64,000 bases of DNA. It comes from DASUFZ01 sp035541475. Its GTDB lineage: Bacteria > Myxococcota_A > UBA9160 > SMWR01. The DNA is taken from NCBI GenBank assembly GCA_035541475.1, contig DATKND010000050.1, positions 1 to 64,000 on the forward strand, written 5' to 3'. The notes under the pieces were generated by a model. That model was not told the DNA's origin. It searched no databases and saw nothing but the letters and a program-made list of their open reading frames with translations. The translations under genes were made by a program, and so were the position numbers. Positions 44,994 to 57,506 of this stretch are shown piece after piece (the stretch's first letter is position 1; every line of letters begins with the position of its first letter).

Positions 44994-46076
44994 TTGGACA
45001 GAGCCTCGCCGGGCCCCGGCGCGCTCGATCCGTCCGACCCGGGCTGCGAGGCCGAGCTGCGCCGCTGGCTCGCGTTCCAGCAGGCGCTCGCGCTCGAGCC
45101 GATGCGCGCCGCGCGGGCGCTGCGATCGGCGCGGGGAGACCCGCGGCGCGCGCTCGTCCTCTCGGGCGCTCCTCTGCCGTCCGAGGCCGAGATCGCCGAG
45201 GCACACGCGACGCTCCGGCGCGTCGGCGCGCGGGTGCTGCCGCTGCCGGCCGCCGGCTACCCGTGGCGCTTCGCATTGCTGCGCGAGCCGCCTCCGGTGC
45301 TGGCGGTGCGCGGCGACCCGTCGCTGCTTTCGCGCCGTGCGGTCGCGATCGTCGGCGCGCGCGCGGCCACCGCCTACGGCCGCGCGGTCGCGCGCCGTCT
45401 CGCCGCGGACCTCGCCGCCAGCGGACTCGTCGTGGTGTCGGGCCTCGCGCGCGGCATCGACGCGGCCGCGCACGAAGGCGCGCTCGAAGCGGGCGGGGCG
45501 ACCGTCGCCGTCGTGGCCTGTGGTCCGGAGCAAGTGTACCCGCCCGAGCATCGCGCGCTCGCCTCTCGCATCGCCGCGAGCGGCGCGCTCGTCTCCGAGC
45601 TGCCGCCCGGTACGCCGCCGCGGTCGGCCCACTTTCCGCTCCGCAATCGCTTGATCAGCGGGCTGGCGGAGGCGCTCGTCGTCGTGGAGGCGAGAGTGCG
45701 GAGCGGATCGCTCCACACGGTGCGCCATGCGCTCGATCAGGGCATCGACGTGCTCGCGGTGCCGGGACCCGTGGACGCGCCGACGAGCGCGGGACCCAAT
45801 CTCCTGCTGCGCGACGGCGCCGCGCCGGCGCTCGACGCGAGCGACGTGCTCGCCGCGCTCGCCGGCCCGCCGCGCGTCGCGCACGACGCCTCGCCCGCGC
45901 TCTCGCCCGAGCTCGAGGCGCTGCTCGCGAGTCTGCGCCGCGAGCCTGCGACGCGCGACGGGCTCTCGCGCCGGCTCGGCCTCGCGCCGCAGGCGCTGGC
46001 CGCGCCGCTGCTCGAGCTCGAGCTCGGCGGGCGCGCCGTGGTGGACCCCGACGGTCGCTGGCGAGCGCTGAGCTAG
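44994..46076 (+). CDS. dprA: DNA-processing protein DprA
   Basis: 360 residues from a TTG with GGAGAG upstream. SAM-like helices at the N terminus, then the DprA Rossmann fold: VAIVGARAATAYGRAVARRL, SGLARGIDAAAHEGAL, VYPPEHRAL, FPLRNRLISGLAEALVVVEA and SGSLHTVRHALDQG. A C-terminal winged helix (TRDGLSRRLGLAPQALAAPL) completes it. DprA loads RecA on incoming single strands in transformation. In many deltaproteobacteria topA lies between dprA and trmFO; here the next gene is trmFO directly, 25 nt on. Confidence 0.92.
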   Translation: MDRASPGPGALDPSDPGCEAELRRWLAFQQALALEPMRAARALRSARGDPRRALVLSGAPLPSEAEIAEAHATLRRVGARVLPLPAAGYPWRFALLREPPPVLAVRGDPSLLSRRAVAIVGARAATAYGRAVARRLAADLAASGLVVVSGLARGIDAAAHEGALEAGGATVAVVACGPEQVYPPEHRALASRIAASGALVSELPPGTPPRSAHFPLRNRLISGLAEALVVVEARVRSGSLHTVRHALDQGIDVLAVPGPVDAPTSAGPNLLLRDGAAPALDASDVLAALAGPPRVAHDASPALSPELEALLASLRREPATRDGLSRRLGLAPQALAAPLLELELGGRAVVDPDGRWRALS

Positions 46077-46101
46077 CGTTGCGCGCCTTCGGGGGTCGCC
46101 C

Positions 46102-47433
46102 TTGCAGACGGCGCAGGTCAGCGTGGTCGGGGCGGGTCTGGCGGGCTGCGAGGCCGCCTGGCAGGCGGCGCGCCGCGGCCTGCGCGTCTCGCTCTACGAG
46201 ATGAAGCCGCTGCGCTTCTCGCCCGCGCATGCCGCACCCGACTTCGCCGAGCTCGTGTGCAGCAACTCGCTGCGCTCGAACCAGCTCGGCAACGCCGTCG
46301 GCCTGCTGAAGCAGGAGATGCGGAGGCTCGACTCGCTCGTGCTCGCGGCGGCGGACGAGTGCGCGGTGCCGGCCGGCAAGGCGCTCGCGGTCGACCGCGT
46401 CGCCTTCGCGCGTCGCATCACCGAGACGCTCGAGTCGCACCCGCGCATCGAGGTGCGGCGCGCCTGCATCGAGCGCATCCCGGACGAGCGTCCCGTGGTT
46501 CTCGCCACGGGTCCGCTCACGGACGGCGCGCTCGCGGCCGATCTCCAGCGCCTGCTCGGCGAGGAGTACCTCTACTTCTACGACGCGCTCTCTCCGATCG
46601 TGTACGCGGACTCGGTCGATCCCGAGATCGCGTTCCGCGCCTCGCGCTACGAGGAGGGAGAGGGCGACTACGTCAACCTGCCGCTCTCGCGCGACGAGTA
46701 CGAGCGCTTCCTCGACGCGCTGATCGAGGCCGACACACTTCCTCTCCATCCGTTCGAGGCGGCGCTCTACTTCGAGGGCTGCTTGCCGGTGGAGGAGATG
46801 GCGCGCCGGGGGCGCGACACGCTCGCGTTCGGGCCGATGAAGCCGGTCGGGCTGATCGATCCGCGCACGGGTGTCCGCCCGCACGCGGTCGTGCAGCTCC
46901 GCCAGGAGGACAAGCGCGGCCTGCTGCTCGGCCTCGTCGGCTTCCAGACGCGGCTGCGGCAGGCGGACCAGAAGCGCGTGTTTCGCGGGCTGCCCGGCCT
47001 CGCCGAGGCGGTGTTCGCGCGCTTCGGCTCCGTCCATCGCAACACCTATGTGAATGCGCCGCGCCACCTGAATGCCGATCTCTCGCTGCGCGCGGCGCCC
47101 GGTGTGTACCTGGCCGGTCAGATCTCCGGCGTCGAGGGCTACGTCGAGTCCGCCGCGCTCGGGCTGCTGGCCGGGATCCACGTGGCCAGCGCGGCGCGCG
47201 GCGAGGAGCCGCCGCTACCCGACGAGGCGACCGCGCACGGCGCATTGCTCCGCTACCTGACCGGCGCCGACGCGAAGCGCTTCCAGCCGATGAACGTGAA
47301 CTACGGCCTCTTCCCGCCGCAAGAAGGCTTGCCGCGGCGCCTCGCGCGCAAGGATCGCCACGAGCGCCTGGCGGCGCGAGCCCTCGATCGGATCGCGGAC
47401 TACGCGTCGCGCGTCCGCCCCCCCGTCGCATGA
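46102..47433 (+). CDS. trmFO: methylenetetrahydrofolate-tRNA-(uracil-54-C5)-methyltransferase TrmFO
   Basis: 443 residues, full length. FAD-binding N terminus VSVVGAGLAGCEAAWQAARRG followed by YEMKPLRFSPAH and FAELVCSNSLRSNQLGNAVG, the family signature, with a conserved Cys. LYFEGCLPVEEMARRGRDTL holds the second functional Cys region. A second FAD block is at the C-terminal half (VYLAGQISGVEGYVESAALG). It makes ribothymidine at tRNA position 54 using methylene-THF and FADH2. TTG start; the stop overlaps the xerC start (ATGA). Confidence 0.95.
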   Translation: MQTAQVSVVGAGLAGCEAAWQAARRGLRVSLYEMKPLRFSPAHAAPDFAELVCSNSLRSNQLGNAVGLLKQEMRRLDSLVLAAADECAVPAGKALAVDRVAFARRITETLESHPRIEVRRACIERIPDERPVVLATGPLTDGALAADLQRLLGEEYLYFYDALSPIVYADSVDPEIAFRASRYEEGEGDYVNLPLSRDEYERFLDALIEADTLPLHPFEAALYFEGCLPVEEMARRGRDTLAFGPMKPVGLIDPRTGVRPHAVVQLRQEDKRGLLLGLVGFQTRLRQADQKRVFRGLPGLAEAVFARFGSVHRNTYVNAPRHLNADLSLRAAPGVYLAGQISGVEGYVESAALGLLAGIHVASAARGEEPPLPDEATAHGALLRYLTGADAKRFQPMNVNYGLFPPQEGLPRRLARKDRHERLAARALDRIADYASRVRPPVA

Positions 47434-48443
47434 GCGGCGAGCGCGAGCCGGCCGCGCGCGCGACCTGGCAGTCCGAGCTCCGCGACTTCGACCTCTTCCT
47501 GCGCGCGGAGCGCGCGCTCTCGCCGCACACACGGCGCGCGTACGCATCCGACGTCCGACACTTCGCGGCGTTCGTGTCGGGCCGCGTGCCCGCGCGCGTG
47601 GATGCGGGCGACGTGCGCGCCTGGCTCGCGTCGCTGCACGGCTCGCGCGACCCGGCCACGCTCGGTCGCAAGCTCGCCGCGCTGCGCGCCTTCTTCCGGC
47701 TGCAGCTTCGCGAGGGGCGGGTGCCCGCCGATCCGACGCGCGGGCTGGTCTCGCCGCGCGTCCCGAAGCGGCTGCCGAAGCCGCTGGCCGTCGACGACTG
47801 CGTGGCGCTCGCCGAGGCCGACGCGGAGGTGGATCCTCGCGACGAGGCGCGCGCGCTGCGCGACCGCGCGCTCGTCGAGCTGCTCTACGGCGCGGGCCTG
47901 CGCGTCGGCGAACTCTGCTCGCTCGACGTGCGCGACGTGGATCTCCACCGCGGCGACGTGCGCGTGCAGGGAAAGGGCGGCGCCGAGCGCGTGGTGCCGC
48001 TGCCCGCGGCCGCGCGGGCCGCGCTCGACCGCTATCTTGCGGGCCGTCGCGGCCCCGGCTCGCGCGCGGAGCCGCTCTTCACGGCGCTGCGCCCGCGCCG
48101 CGGCGCGCGCGCGCGGCTCGGCGTCCGCGACGTGCGCCGGATCGTCGGCGCACGCGCGCGTCGCGCCGGAATTTTCGAGCGCGTGCACCCGCATCGGCTC
48201 CGCCACAGCTACGCCACACATCTGCTCGACATGGGGGCCGACCTGCGCGAGATCCAGGAGCTGCTCGGCCACGCGAGCCTCTCGACCACGGAGAAGTACA
48301 CGGCGGTCTCCATGGAGCGTCTGGCCGAGGTGTACGATCGCGCGCATCCGCGAGCAAGACGCGCCAGGCGCGCCGCGCAGCGAACGCAAGCCGCCGCAGG
48401 CGGCGCGCAGCGAGCCGAAGGCGAGCGAAGATCGGAGGACTGA
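47430..48443 (+). CDS. xerC: tyrosine recombinase XerC
   Basis: 337 residues. N-terminal SAM-like core-binding domain (LFLRAERALSPHTRRAYASD), then the catalytic domain with Arg in LLYGAGLRVGELCSLDVRD, Lys in VQGKGGAERVVPLP, HPHRLRHSYATHLLDMGADL, LGHASLSTTEKYT (His and Tyr nucleophile). It resolves chromosome dimers at dif with XerD. Housekeeping context argues against a mobile integrase. The Arg/Ala-rich C-terminal tail is longer than usual and its last residues are encoded by copy B of the dispersed repeat. Confidence 0.93.
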   Translation: MSGEREPAARATWQSELRDFDLFLRAERALSPHTRRAYASDVRHFAAFVSGRVPARVDAGDVRAWLASLHGSRDPATLGRKLAALRAFFRLQLREGRVPADPTRGLVSPRVPKRLPKPLAVDDCVALAEADAEVDPRDEARALRDRALVELLYGAGLRVGELCSLDVRDVDLHRGDVRVQGKGGAERVVPLPAAARAALDRYLAGRRGPGSRAEPLFTALRPRRGARARLGVRDVRRIVGARARRAGIFERVHPHRLRHSYATHLLDMGADLREIQELLGHASLSTTEKYTAVSMERLAEVYDRAHPRARRARRAAQRTQAAAGGAQRAEGERRSED

Positions 48444-48450
48444 CCCGGTG
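48386..48450 (+). repeat. dispersed intergenic repeat, copy B
   Basis: The 33-nt core at 48403-48435 is 28/33 identical to copy C (53695-53727) and 27/33 to copy A, ungapped. It begins with GCAAGCCG and ends with GACCCGGTG, both shared with copy C. It overlaps the 3' end of xerC, supplying its last 13 codons and the stop region. Confidence 0.72.
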
Positions 48451-48466
48451 AGCAAAGAGGGACCGA

Positions 48467-49011
48467 TTGCCGGCGACCGCACCTAGTTTCCAATCCACCA
48501 CCGTGCTCGCCGTTCTCCGCGACGGCGCGATCGCGATGGCGGGCGACGGTCAGGTCACGCTCGGCAACGCCGCCGTGAAGCACGGCGCGCAGAAGGTGCG
48601 GCGCTCGGCGTCGGGGCGCGCCGTGATCGGCTTCGCCGGCAGCGCGGCCGATGGCATGGCGCTGCTCGAGCGGCTCGAGGCGAAGCTCGAGGCCCATCCC
48701 GGGCAGCTGCGGCGCGCGGCCGTCGAGCTCGCGAAGGAATGGCGCCTCGACCGCGCGCTGCGGCGACTCGAGGCGATGCTGCTCGTCGGCGATCCCTCGA
48801 CCTTGCTGCTCGTCTCGGGCGGCGGCGACGTGATCGAGCCCGACGACGGCGTGGCGGCGATCGGTTCGGGCAGCGGCTACGCGCTCGCGGCTGCGCGCGC
48901 GCTCGTCGCAAACACGGCGATGCCGGCTGCCGAGGTCGCCGAGCGCGCGCTGCGCATCGCGGCGGAGATCTGCATCTACACGAACGACCGTGTTACGGTG
49001 GTCTCGTTGCC

Positions 49012-49015
<4 letters not shown>
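48467..49015 (+). CDS. hslV: ATP-dependent protease proteolytic subunit HslV
   Basis: 182 residues from a TTG, with AGAGGGA upstream. After a short propeptide (MPATAPSFQS) comes the threonine nucleophile segment TTVLAVLRDG and then AGDGQVTLGNAAVKHGAQKVRR, the HslV signature, ending EICIYTNDRV. It forms the double hexameric peptidase that works with HslU. The gene starts inside the repeat-bearing gap after xerC and overlaps hslU by 4 nt (GTGA). Confidence 0.95.
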
Positions 49016-50366
<1,351 letters not shown>

Positions 50367-50370
<4 letters not shown>

Positions 50371-51854
50371 GGCGCCGCTTCGTGACCTTGCGCGTGCTCG
50401 TGATCGAGGAAGACCGCCGAGTCGCGGAGTCGATCCGCGACGCGCTCGCCGACGACGGCATCGACTGCGAGCTCGCCGACGACCTGCTGCACGGCGCGAA
50501 GCTCTCCGAGGATCCGCAGGTCGGCGCGGTGCTGCTGTCGCTCTCGACCTCGCAGCGGGGCGGCATCGAGACCTTGCGCGCGCTGCGCGAGCGGCGCGGC
50601 ACGCTGCGCGTGATCGCGCTCGGCACCGCGTCGGCGCAGGAGCTGATCCTCGAGGCGCTGCGCCGCGGCGCGTCCGACTACCTCGCGAAGCCGATCCACG
50701 AGGAGGAGCTGCGGCTCGCGGTGCGGCGCGCGCTCGACGCGACGCAGGTCGCGACGCGCTTCGAGTCGTTGCGTTCGCGGCTCGCGGCGCTGGCCGACGA
50801 GCTCGCCGCCTGGCGCTCGCAGGATCCCGAGGAGCCGGACACCGCCGCGGTCGCGATCGTCGAGAGCACCGCGCGGCTGCTCGGCGCGGCGCGCGCCTCG
50901 CTGCTCGTGCCGGACGGAGAGCACCACCTTCGCGTCGCCGCGATCCACGGCAGCGACCACGCGGCCGAGGAGCTCGCGCCGATGGCGGTCGCGGACTCGG
51001 TCGCGGGCCTCGCGCTCGACGCCGACGAGGGTCTGCGGATCGACGACGTGGATCGCGACGAGCGCTGCGCGGGGCGGCCGCGTCGCGGCCGCTACGCGTC
51101 GGGATCCGCGCTGCTCGTGCCGATCCGCGGCGAAGCGGGGACGCTCGGCGTGCTCTGCGCGACCGAGCGCCCGCCGGCCGCGCCTTTCGCGGAAGAAGAT
51201 CTCGCCTTCGCGCGGCTGCTCGCATTCGCCGCGGCGTCGCGCCTGGCGCCGCCGCCGATCGTCCAGGCGCCGGCCGAGCGCGCGCCCGAGCCGCCGCGCG
51301 TCGATCCCGACGAGCCCGTGCGCGTCGAGCTCGCGCGCGAGATCGCGTCGGCGCTGTGCGCCGAGATCGAGCCGGCGCCGCTCTTGCTCGCGGCGCTCCG
51401 CCCGATCGCCGAGCGCCTCGGCGCGTCGCCGGTGTCGCTCTACCTCGTCGATTCGCGCGTCGGCTCGCTCGCGCTCGAGGCGAGCGCGGGGTCGGGCCGC
51501 GCGGATCGGACGCGCTTGCCGCGCGACCGCGGACTCGCCGGACGCGTGCTCGCGGGCGGAGGCGCGGTCGCCGCGGACCGGCCGGAGTCGCTGCAGGGCT
51601 TCGACGTCGCGGTCGACACGCCGGAGGACGGCGCGGCCGGACCGCTCTACTGCGTGCCGATTGCGATCCGCGGCCGCGTGCTCGGGCTCGCGCGCGCTTT
51701 CTTGCGCGCTGGCGCCGGCACTTCGGCGCGTACGGCGGAGCTCCTCTCGAGCGCGCTCTCCGCAGCGGTCCGCAACGCGCTCCTGTACCGTAGCCTGCTC
51801 GAATCGATCGACGACCTCGCGCGCGCTCGCCGCGAGTCGAACGAACGGCGTTAG
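50367..51854 (+). CDS. degenerate receiver plus two GAF domains signalling protein
   Basis: 495 residues. Residues 8-125 have the receiver fold: acidic pocket Glu14-Glu15-Asp16 and Lys in ASDYLAKPIHEEEL. The phospho-acceptor Asp is replaced by Ser58 (VLLSLSTSQRGG), so normal phosphorylation is unlikely. Two GAF-like domains follow (about residues 170-290 and 330-475), the second with DRGLAGRVLAGGGAVAADRP. There is no kinase or output domain. GTG at 50367 overlaps the hslU stop; GTG 50382 is an alternative. Lying between hslU and argB, its target is unknown. Confidence 0.72.
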
Positions 51855-51872
51855 TCGCGGGGTGCGCGCCGC

Positions 51873-52724
51873 ATGAAGGATCTGATCGACAAGGCCGAGG
51901 TCCTGATCGAGGCGCTCCCGTACATCCGGCGCTTCTACGACAAGACCATCGTGATCAAGTACGGGGGCAGCGCGATGCGCGACGAGTCGCTGCGCGCGTC
52001 GTTCGCGGTCGATCTGGTGCTGCTGAAGTACATCGGCCTGCGGCCGGTCGTCGTGCACGGCGGCGGCCCGCAGATCGGCCGCACGCTCGAGCGCCTCGGC
52101 AAGACGTCGCGATTCGTCGGCGGGCTGCGGGTCACTGACGACGAGACGATGGAAGTGGTCGAGATGGTGCTCGGCGGCAAGGTGAACCGCGAGATCGTGG
52201 CGCTCGTGCAGCAAGCCGGCGGCCGCGCGGTCGGCCTCACCGGCAGCGACGGCGACATGATCCGCGTGGTGCGCCGCGAGGTCGAAGGCGAGGACGTCGG
52301 CCGCGTCGGGCGCGTGGTCGACGTCCAGCCGGCGGCGATCAGTGCCGTGGCCGACGCGGGTTTCGTGCCGGTGATCGCGCCGCTCGGTATCGATCCGAGC
52401 GGTGTCACCCACAACGTCAACGCCGACGAGGCCGCCGGCGCGATCGCGCGCGCGCTCGGCGCCGAGAAGCTGATCCTGCTGACCGACGTCGAGGGCGTGA
52501 AGGACGCGCAGGGCCGGCTGATCCACACGCTCTCGATCGCCGAGGCGCGCAAGCTGATCGCCGAGGGGACGATCCGAGACGGCATGATCCCGAAGGTCGA
52601 GTGCTGCATCGAGGCGCTCGAGAACGGCGTCGGTCGCACCCACGTGCTGGACGGCCGCATGCTGCACGCGATCCTGCTCGAGATGTTCACCGATGGCGGC
52701 GTCGGAACCCTGATCACCTTGTAG
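51873..52724 (+). CDS. argB: acetylglutamate kinase
   Basis: 283 residues. Typical start LIEALPYIRRFYDKTIVIKY with the ATP-binding KYGGSAM, then VVVHGGGPQIGRTLERLGK, GGKVNREIVALVQQ, GRVGRVVDVQ, NVNADEAAGAIARALGAEKL and DGGVGTLI at the C terminus. It phosphorylates N-acetylglutamate, the second step of arginine synthesis. The sequence includes the N-terminal helix seen in arginine-sensitive enzymes, so feedback control is possible. Followed by argF after 2 nt. No argD lies between them. Confidence 0.96.
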   Translation: MKDLIDKAEVLIEALPYIRRFYDKTIVIKYGGSAMRDESLRASFAVDLVLLKYIGLRPVVVHGGGPQIGRTLERLGKTSRFVGGLRVTDDETMEVVEMVLGGKVNREIVALVQQAGGRAVGLTGSDGDMIRVVRREVEGEDVGRVGRVVDVQPAAISAVADAGFVPVIAPLGIDPSGVTHNVNADEAAGAIARALGAEKLILLTDVEGVKDAQGRLIHTLSIAEARKLIAEGTIRDGMIPKVECCIEALENGVGRTHVLDGRMLHAILLEMFTDGGVGTLITL

Positions 52725-52726
52725 CC

Positions 52727-53662
52727 GTGCCCAAGGACTTCATCAGCCTCGCCGACTGGAGCGCCCCGGAGCTGCTCTCGATGCTCGAGCGCGCGCGCGA
52801 GCTGAAGGCGCTGCTCCGGCGCGGCGAGCGGCCGCAGACGCTCGAGGGCCGCTCGGTCGCGATGTTTTTCGAGAAGCCGTCGCTGCGGACGCACGTCACC
52901 TTCGAGGCCGGCGTGACGCAGCTCGGCGGACACGCGATCTGGCTGAAGCCCGAGGAGGTCGGCATCGGCACGCGCGAGACGCCGGGCGACGTCGCTGCGA
53001 ACCTCTCGCGCTGGGTCGACGCGATCGTCGCGCGCACCTACAGCCACCATCTCGTCGAGGAGCTCGCCGCGGTCGCGACGATCCCCGTGATCAACGGCCT
53101 CACCGACCTGCTGCACCCGTGCCAGGTGATGGCGGACCTCCAGACCATGCGGGAGAAGCGCCCGCTCGTGGGCGCGGTGATCGCCTACGTCGGCGACGGC
53201 AACAACATGGCCAACTCGCTGATGCTCGGCGCCGCGGTTCTCGGCCTCGAGCTGCGGCTCGCGACGCCGGAGAGCCACCGGCCGGCGCTGCGCGTGCGCA
53301 AGCGCGCCGACGAGATCTCGGCGCGGAGCGGCGCGCGCATCCGCTGGAGCGAGGATCCGGTCGAGGCCGTGGGCGGCGCCGACTTCGTCTACACCGACAC
53401 GTGGACGAGCATGGGCCAGGAGGCGGAGGCCGAGATGCGCCGCCGGCTCTTCCGGCCCTATCAGGTGAATGCGCGCCTGCTCTCGCACGCGCCGGATGCC
53501 TGGATCATGCACTGCCTGCCCGCCCACCGCGGCGAGGAGATCACGGACGACGTGCTCGACGGCCCGCGGAGCATCGTCTTCGACCAGGCGGAGAACCGCC
53601 TGCACGCGCAGAAGGCGATCCTCGAGCACCTGCTCCGCAAGCCCGGCAGGCCCGGCTCGTAG
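52727..53662 (+). CDS. argF: ornithine carbamoyltransferase
   Basis: 311 residues from GTG 52727. The carbamoyl-phosphate motif reads EKPSLRTHVTFEAG, a known variant of STRTR. HPCQVMADLQTM, VGDGNNMANSLMLGA, DTWTSMGQEAE (ornithine loop) and HCLPAHRGEEI follow. It makes citrulline in arginine synthesis. Carbamoyl phosphate is also the donor for the two O-carbamoyltransferases of this window. An 8-bp-arm hairpin overlaps its stop codon and copy C of the dispersed repeat follows. Confidence 0.95.
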   Translation: MPKDFISLADWSAPELLSMLERARELKALLRRGERPQTLEGRSVAMFFEKPSLRTHVTFEAGVTQLGGHAIWLKPEEVGIGTRETPGDVAANLSRWVDAIVARTYSHHLVEELAAVATIPVINGLTDLLHPCQVMADLQTMREKRPLVGAVIAYVGDGNNMANSLMLGAAVLGLELRLATPESHRPALRVRKRADEISARSGARIRWSEDPVEAVGGADFVYTDTWTSMGQEAEAEMRRRLFRPYQVNARLLSHAPDAWIMHCLPAHRGEEITDDVLDGPRSIVFDQAENRLHAQKAILEHLLRKPGRPGS

Positions 53663-53669
53663 AGCCGGG
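53651..53669 (+). terminator. hairpin across the argF stop codon
   Basis: Arms CCCGGCTC (53651-53658) and GAGCCGGG (53662-53669) with a 3-nt loop including part of the TAG stop. No T-tract. It may terminate or stabilise the argBF transcript. Confidence 0.4.
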
Positions 53670-53682
53670 CGCGCGGCGAGCG

Positions 53683-53768
53683 GCAAGCCGTCCGGCGCAC
53701 AGCGAGGCGAAGCCGAGCGGAGATCGCACGGGACGGGCGAGCGAAGCCATCAGAGGGTCGACCCGGTG
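53683..53768 (+). repeat. dispersed intergenic repeat, copy C
   Basis: Core at 53695-53727 is 28/33 identical to copy B. The shared left end is GCAAGCCG and the shared right end GACCCGGTG; compared with copy B there is about 21 nt of extra sequence in total, most of it between core and right end. In one frame it reads AHSEAKPSGDR. The rest of the 218-bp argF to J-domain gap (53663-53880) shows no gene. Confidence 0.7.
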
Positions 53769-53880
53769 CGGTGAAGCCGCGCGAGCATGCCGGCGGCCGT
53801 ACCGCGCAGTTGCGCTCAGCTTTCCGCTGCGCCCGTCCGATACCCACGCCGGTGGCGAATGCCTCGCCGCCGGGGTCGGC

Positions 53881-55184
53881 ATGGGTTCCAACGACGGCGG
53901 AAGTCGAGAGCAGGAGCGGATTCCCAGACTCGCGCCGGACCTCGATCCCGAGGTTCTCGAACTCACTCCCGTGGAGGGCTTCTTGCTCTCGAGGATCGAC
54001 GGCAGCACCAGCTGGAAGACGCTCTGCCACATCGGTGGCCTCGCGCCGCACGAGGTGGACCGAGCGCTCGAGCGCTTCGAGGCGAAGGGCGTGATCGTCG
54101 TGGAGCGCCCCGGCGGCGCGCGCGCGGCGGCGGCGGCCGGTCGTGCCGAGCCGCAGGCGAAGGCCGACGCTGCGAAGAGCATCGTGCCGGCGGGCTCCGT
54201 CGACGCGCGCCTCGGCATCTCCCTGGAGCTCCAGCGCCGCATCCTCGAGTTCGAGAGCGGGCTAGAGCGGCCGTACCACGACCTGCTCGGCGTCGAGCGC
54301 AACGCCGACGCGAAGGAGATCAAGCGCGCCTACTTCCGGCTCTCGCGCGAATACCACCCCGACCGCTACTTCCGGCGCGACCTCGGTCACTTCGGCGCGC
54401 GTCTCGAACGCATCTTCCGCAAGGTCGCGGAGGCCTACGAGCTTCTGTCGGATCCGAACACGCGCGCCGAGATCGAGCGCAGCCTCGCCTCGGGGCCCGC
54501 GCCGTCCGGCGGCGAGTACCGGCACACCGTGCCGGGCAAGGCCGAGCGCATCGGGCCGGAGCCGGCGCCGCCGCGCGGACAGCGCGTGCCCGGGCGCATG
54601 GAGAACCTCGAGCGGCTCCGCAACCGCTTCCGCATCCCGCCGAAGCTGCTGGCCGAGCGGCGCATCCGAGCGCGCCAGCTCTTCCAGGCGGCGCGGGTCT
54701 CGGCGCACGAGGGCCGCTACCTCGAGGCGGCCGCCAGCATGCGGCTCGCCATCGCGTTCGATCCGTGGGAGAAGGAGTTCAAGTCGGGCTTCGCGGACAT
54801 CCAGGCGCAGGTCCACGCGGCGCGCGCCGAGGAGCTGCTGAAGCGCGCCGGCGACGCGGTCGCGCAGGGCGAGGCGCTGCATCTGCTCGAGGAGGCGCTC
54901 CTCTACCGGCCCTGCCACGTCGAGACCTTGAGGCGCGCGATCGCGCTCTCCATCGAGGTGCGCGAGCTGGAGAAGGCGCGCGAGTACGCGGAGCAGCTCG
55001 TCGAGATCGCGCCCGACGTCGCCGCGCACCACGCGCGACTCGCGGGCGTGTTGCGGCGCCAGGGCAAGCGGGCGCAGGCGTCGGCCGCGCTCGAGAACGG
55101 CGCGCGCATCGACGCGAAGGATCCGGAAATCAAGGCCGAGCGGCTGAACCTGCATCGCAGCCGCGCGCGGTCTGGAGGGGCGGC

Positions 55185-55188
<4 letters not shown>
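53881..55188 (+). CDS. J-domain protein with N-terminal winged-helix-like and C-terminal TPR regions
   Basis: 435 residues. Residues 15-78 (LELTPVEGFLLSRIDGSTSW...) resemble the small helical domain common in myxobacterial DUF4388-type proteins. A linker leads to a J domain at about 131-200 with the essential HPD at 159-161 (SREYHPDRYF). A C-terminal helical TPR part covers about 225-430. There is no Gly/Phe-rich or zinc-finger region, so it is a specialised co-chaperone rather than DnaJ itself. It overlaps the Hsp70 start (ATGA), so the two surely work together. Confidence 0.82.
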
Positions 55189-56756
<1,568 letters not shown>

Positions 56757-56768
56757 GCGGAGACTCAC

Positions 56769-57293
56769 GTGGCGACCCGCTCGCTGATGGATTTCGTCGA
56801 CACGCCCGTGCTGGTGGGCGACCCGGACGGCCGCGCCGTCTACGTGAACCCCTGCTTCGAACGCGCCTTCTCGCAGACGAAGGAGGCCGCCACCGGCGTG
56901 CCGCTCGCGAGCCTCTTCGGAGGCGGCGCGCGCGAGGCGATGCTCGGCGCGGTCGCGCGCGTGTGCGGCGGCGAGCCGCGCGCGCGCTTCCGCCTGCGCG
57001 AAGCCGGCACCGGCTACCTCGCGCTCGCGTCGCCGGTGGTGGTGGAGGGCGGTCGCGTCGGCGTGATCATCGTGCTGACCGAGGAGACGCGCGGGGAAGA
57101 GAGTCTGCTCGCGCTGCGCCGCGACGTGATCGAGCCGCTCGACGAGATCGCCGGCTGCCTCTCCGCCCTCGCGGAGGCTGCGCGCGGCGAGCGCGAGAAG
57201 CTCCACGCCGCGACCGGCATGCGCGCGCTCGCGCGCATGCGCAAGTGGATCGACCAGGTGGGCCGCGAGCTCGGAGTCGCCGAGACTCGTTAG
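56769..57293 (+). CDS. PAS-domain protein without output domain
   Basis: 174 residues from a GTG. Residues 5-110 look like a PAS fold (FVDTPVLVGDPDGRAVYVNP, FERAFSQTKEAATG, GVIIVLTEET). The C-terminal 60 residues are helical (LLALRRDVIEPLDEIAGCLS..) and resemble a four-helix or dimerisation segment, but there is no His-kinase H-box or HATPase domain. It follows the Hsp70 gene by 12 nt, so it belongs to the chaperone operon. Function unknown; perhaps a sensor that controls the chaperone pair. Confidence 0.65.
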   Translation: MATRSLMDFVDTPVLVGDPDGRAVYVNPCFERAFSQTKEAATGVPLASLFGGGAREAMLGAVARVCGGEPRARFRLREAGTGYLALASPVVVEGGRVGVIIVLTEETRGEESLLALRRDVIEPLDEIAGCLSALAEAARGEREKLHAATGMRALARMRKWIDQVGRELGVAETR

Positions 57294-57506
57294 TCGGCAG
57301 CGCACCCGCGCCGAGCGCGCGGCTCGCGCGCAACTCCACTCGGTCCCGCAGCGCGCGCTCCAGCCCGGTCGCAGCGATGCGATGCGCGCGTAAGGGATTG
57401 CGCGTAGCTGCCGTGTCGTGCGTCACGCGCGCCCGACGAGCGTGCTCCGGGTCACATGTGCGTCGGGCGGGCAAGCCGAACGCATGCCTGGAACGAGACC
57501 CCACCC
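57294..57506. other. intergenic region before the TPR operon
   Basis: 213 bp with no gene, repeat or convincing terminator seen. It should contain the promoter of the operon that begins at 57507, but no clear consensus is visible. Confidence 0.35.

Noticed and set aside
47430..48443. Tyrosine recombinase as sign of an integrated mobile element
   Set aside because: Gene order with trmFO and hslVU and overlap with trmFO identify it as housekeeping XerC; no att sites or phage genes nearby.
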